DNA from: Dicyema japonicum
Lineage: Eukaryota; Dicyemida; Rhombozoa; Dicyemidae
Assembly: GCA_011109175.1 (NCBI GenBank)
Contig: RDEW01000002.1
Location: 268,579-332,578 of the forward strand
Direction: 5' to 3'
Length of the DNA: 64,000 nucleotides
Under the pieces are notes generated by a model that saw only the letters and a program-made list of their open reading frames with translations, searched no databases and had not been told where the DNA came from. The translations under genes and the position numbers were made by a program. Of this stretch, positions 63,331-64,000 are shown piece by piece. The first letter of the stretch is position 1. Each line of letters starts with the position of its first letter.

Positions 63331-64000
63331 ATGTTTTCTTCGCGCTTAATTACCCGTTGCCCATTCTCTCTTGGTACTTTCAACACTCGAGGCTTGAAGT
63401 TCATCACCAAAAAACATCAACTCGCACGTGATTTATTTATCCATGGTGTCAGTATTTGCTGCATTCAAGAGACAAAGATTACAGCATATTCTATTACGAA
63501 ATTGGATGATTACTACATTATCACTTTGGACTCGGTTCACAGGGATCTTTACGACCGTGTGACACGCGTATGGGCTGTCTCGGATCGTATTGCAGTCATG
63601 CAACTGAAGTTTGGAACAAAGCCCAACTCTGTTATTTCTATCATCAATGTTTATGCTCCGACCGCTGTCCGGGCTGATGCCAATCCTGAAGAACTTGGTG
63701 CGTTTTACTCATGTTTGACAGGGACATATGACTCACTTTCGTCGTCATATCTGACGTTTATTGGTGGAGACTGGAATGCCAGAGTTGGTAAAGTACGGAA
63801 TGGGGAGACTTGTATTGGATCACATGCTCGGAATCGTCGAAATTCCTCTGGTGTCTCATTGGTTCAATTCTGCGAATCCTACAACTTATTTATCACGAAC
63901 ACTGCTTTTGAACACCCAGCAAGACATAAACCTACCTGGACTGGTTCACGAAAGGACAAAAATGGCAACTTGATTAAAATATATAATCAAATTGATTATA
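63331..64000 (+). CDS. APE endonuclease of an RTE-like retrotransposon, open to window edge
   Basis: The frame is open from ATG 63331 to the last base (223 codons). FSLGTFNTRGLKFITKKHQL holds the Asn; CIQETKIT holds the catalytic Glu; VSDRIAVMQLKF, ISIINVYAPTA, TFIGGDWNARVGK (Asp/Asn), IGSHARNRRNSSG and HKPTWTGSRKD, then YNQIDY, follow in the order of RTE/BovB-type endonucleases. The segment between the QETK and SDRIAV blocks seems about 20 residues short compared with relatives. An RT domain would be expected just beyond the window. It belongs to the same family as the fragment at 5670-5922. Confidence 0.8.
   Translation, partial: MFSSRLITRCPFSLGTFNTRGLKFITKKHQLARDLFIHGVSICCIQETKITAYSITKLDDYYIITLDSVHRDLYDRVTRVWAVSDRIAVMQLKFGTKPNSVISIINVYAPTAVRADANPEELGAFYSCLTGTYDSLSSSYLTFIGGDWNARVGKVRNGETCIGSHARNRRNSSGVSLVQFCESYNLFITNTAFEHPARHKPTWTGSRKDKNGNLIKIYNQIDY

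Noticed and set aside
1-64000. CRISPR arrays, bacterial operons or rRNA genes
   Set aside because: Direct repeats found are few, unequal or transposon-related; spliced animal genes show this is eukaryotic nuclear DNA.

Overview
The window is nuclear DNA of a small-genome animal, most likely a dicyemid mesozoan or a similarly reduced parasite. The case rests on three things. The recognisable genes are animal genes (two tetraspanins, glycyl-tRNA synthetase, a clathrin-adaptor sigma subunit, ribosomal protein uS17/RPS11). The DNA is AT-rich. Every spliced gene has extremely short introns: of the 28 reconstructed here, 25 are 19-28 nt, two are 29 and 32 nt and one is 87 nt. Dicyemids are known for introns of about this size. 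The species call is inference; the exon joins were read directly from the sequence and checked for frame by hand.

Host genes. 21308-21800 (+): adaptor sigma subunit, 3 exons. 31678-32919 (-): unrecognised 374-residue type I membrane protein, 6 exons, with a decayed full copy at 26839-28061 and two partial relatives (23.5-24.0 kb and 28.8-31.5 kb). 35731-36397 (+): multi-pass membrane protein resembling TMEM126, 3 exons. 41545-42024 (-): RPS11, intronless. 46662-49081 (+): glycyl-tRNA synthetase, 14 exons, with two lesions. 52535-53300 and 57104-57832 (+): two tetraspanin paralogues with five introns at identical positions and matching upstream DNA.

The rest is mostly a graveyard of transposons. 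Non-LTR elements fall into four groups. Family A has PHD finger, RT and restriction-like endonuclease (RLE) domains, is GC-rich and leaves many short 3'-end insertions. Family B has RT and RLE domains; the best copy is 59985-62936. Family C is Jockey/CR1-like (APE endonuclease plus RT). An RTE-like family supplies the intact endonuclease ORF that runs off the right edge. DNA transposons include a pogo/Tigger relic with TA target duplication (2229-3404), a hAT element with a perfect 8-bp duplication (29271-31163), another hAT with a near-perfect one (58452-59930), and three further hAT remnants. A tRNA-derived SINE family has at least four copies.

Nesting is frequent: a family A tail and a hAT fragment both sit inside one family B copy (37760-40350), and the 29271-31163 hAT interrupts a relative of the novel membrane protein gene. 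The most interesting material is the novel membrane protein family, the conserved 19-nt introns and unusual GTCTG donor shared by the tetraspanins, and the damaged or unusually spliced glycyl-tRNA synthetase.
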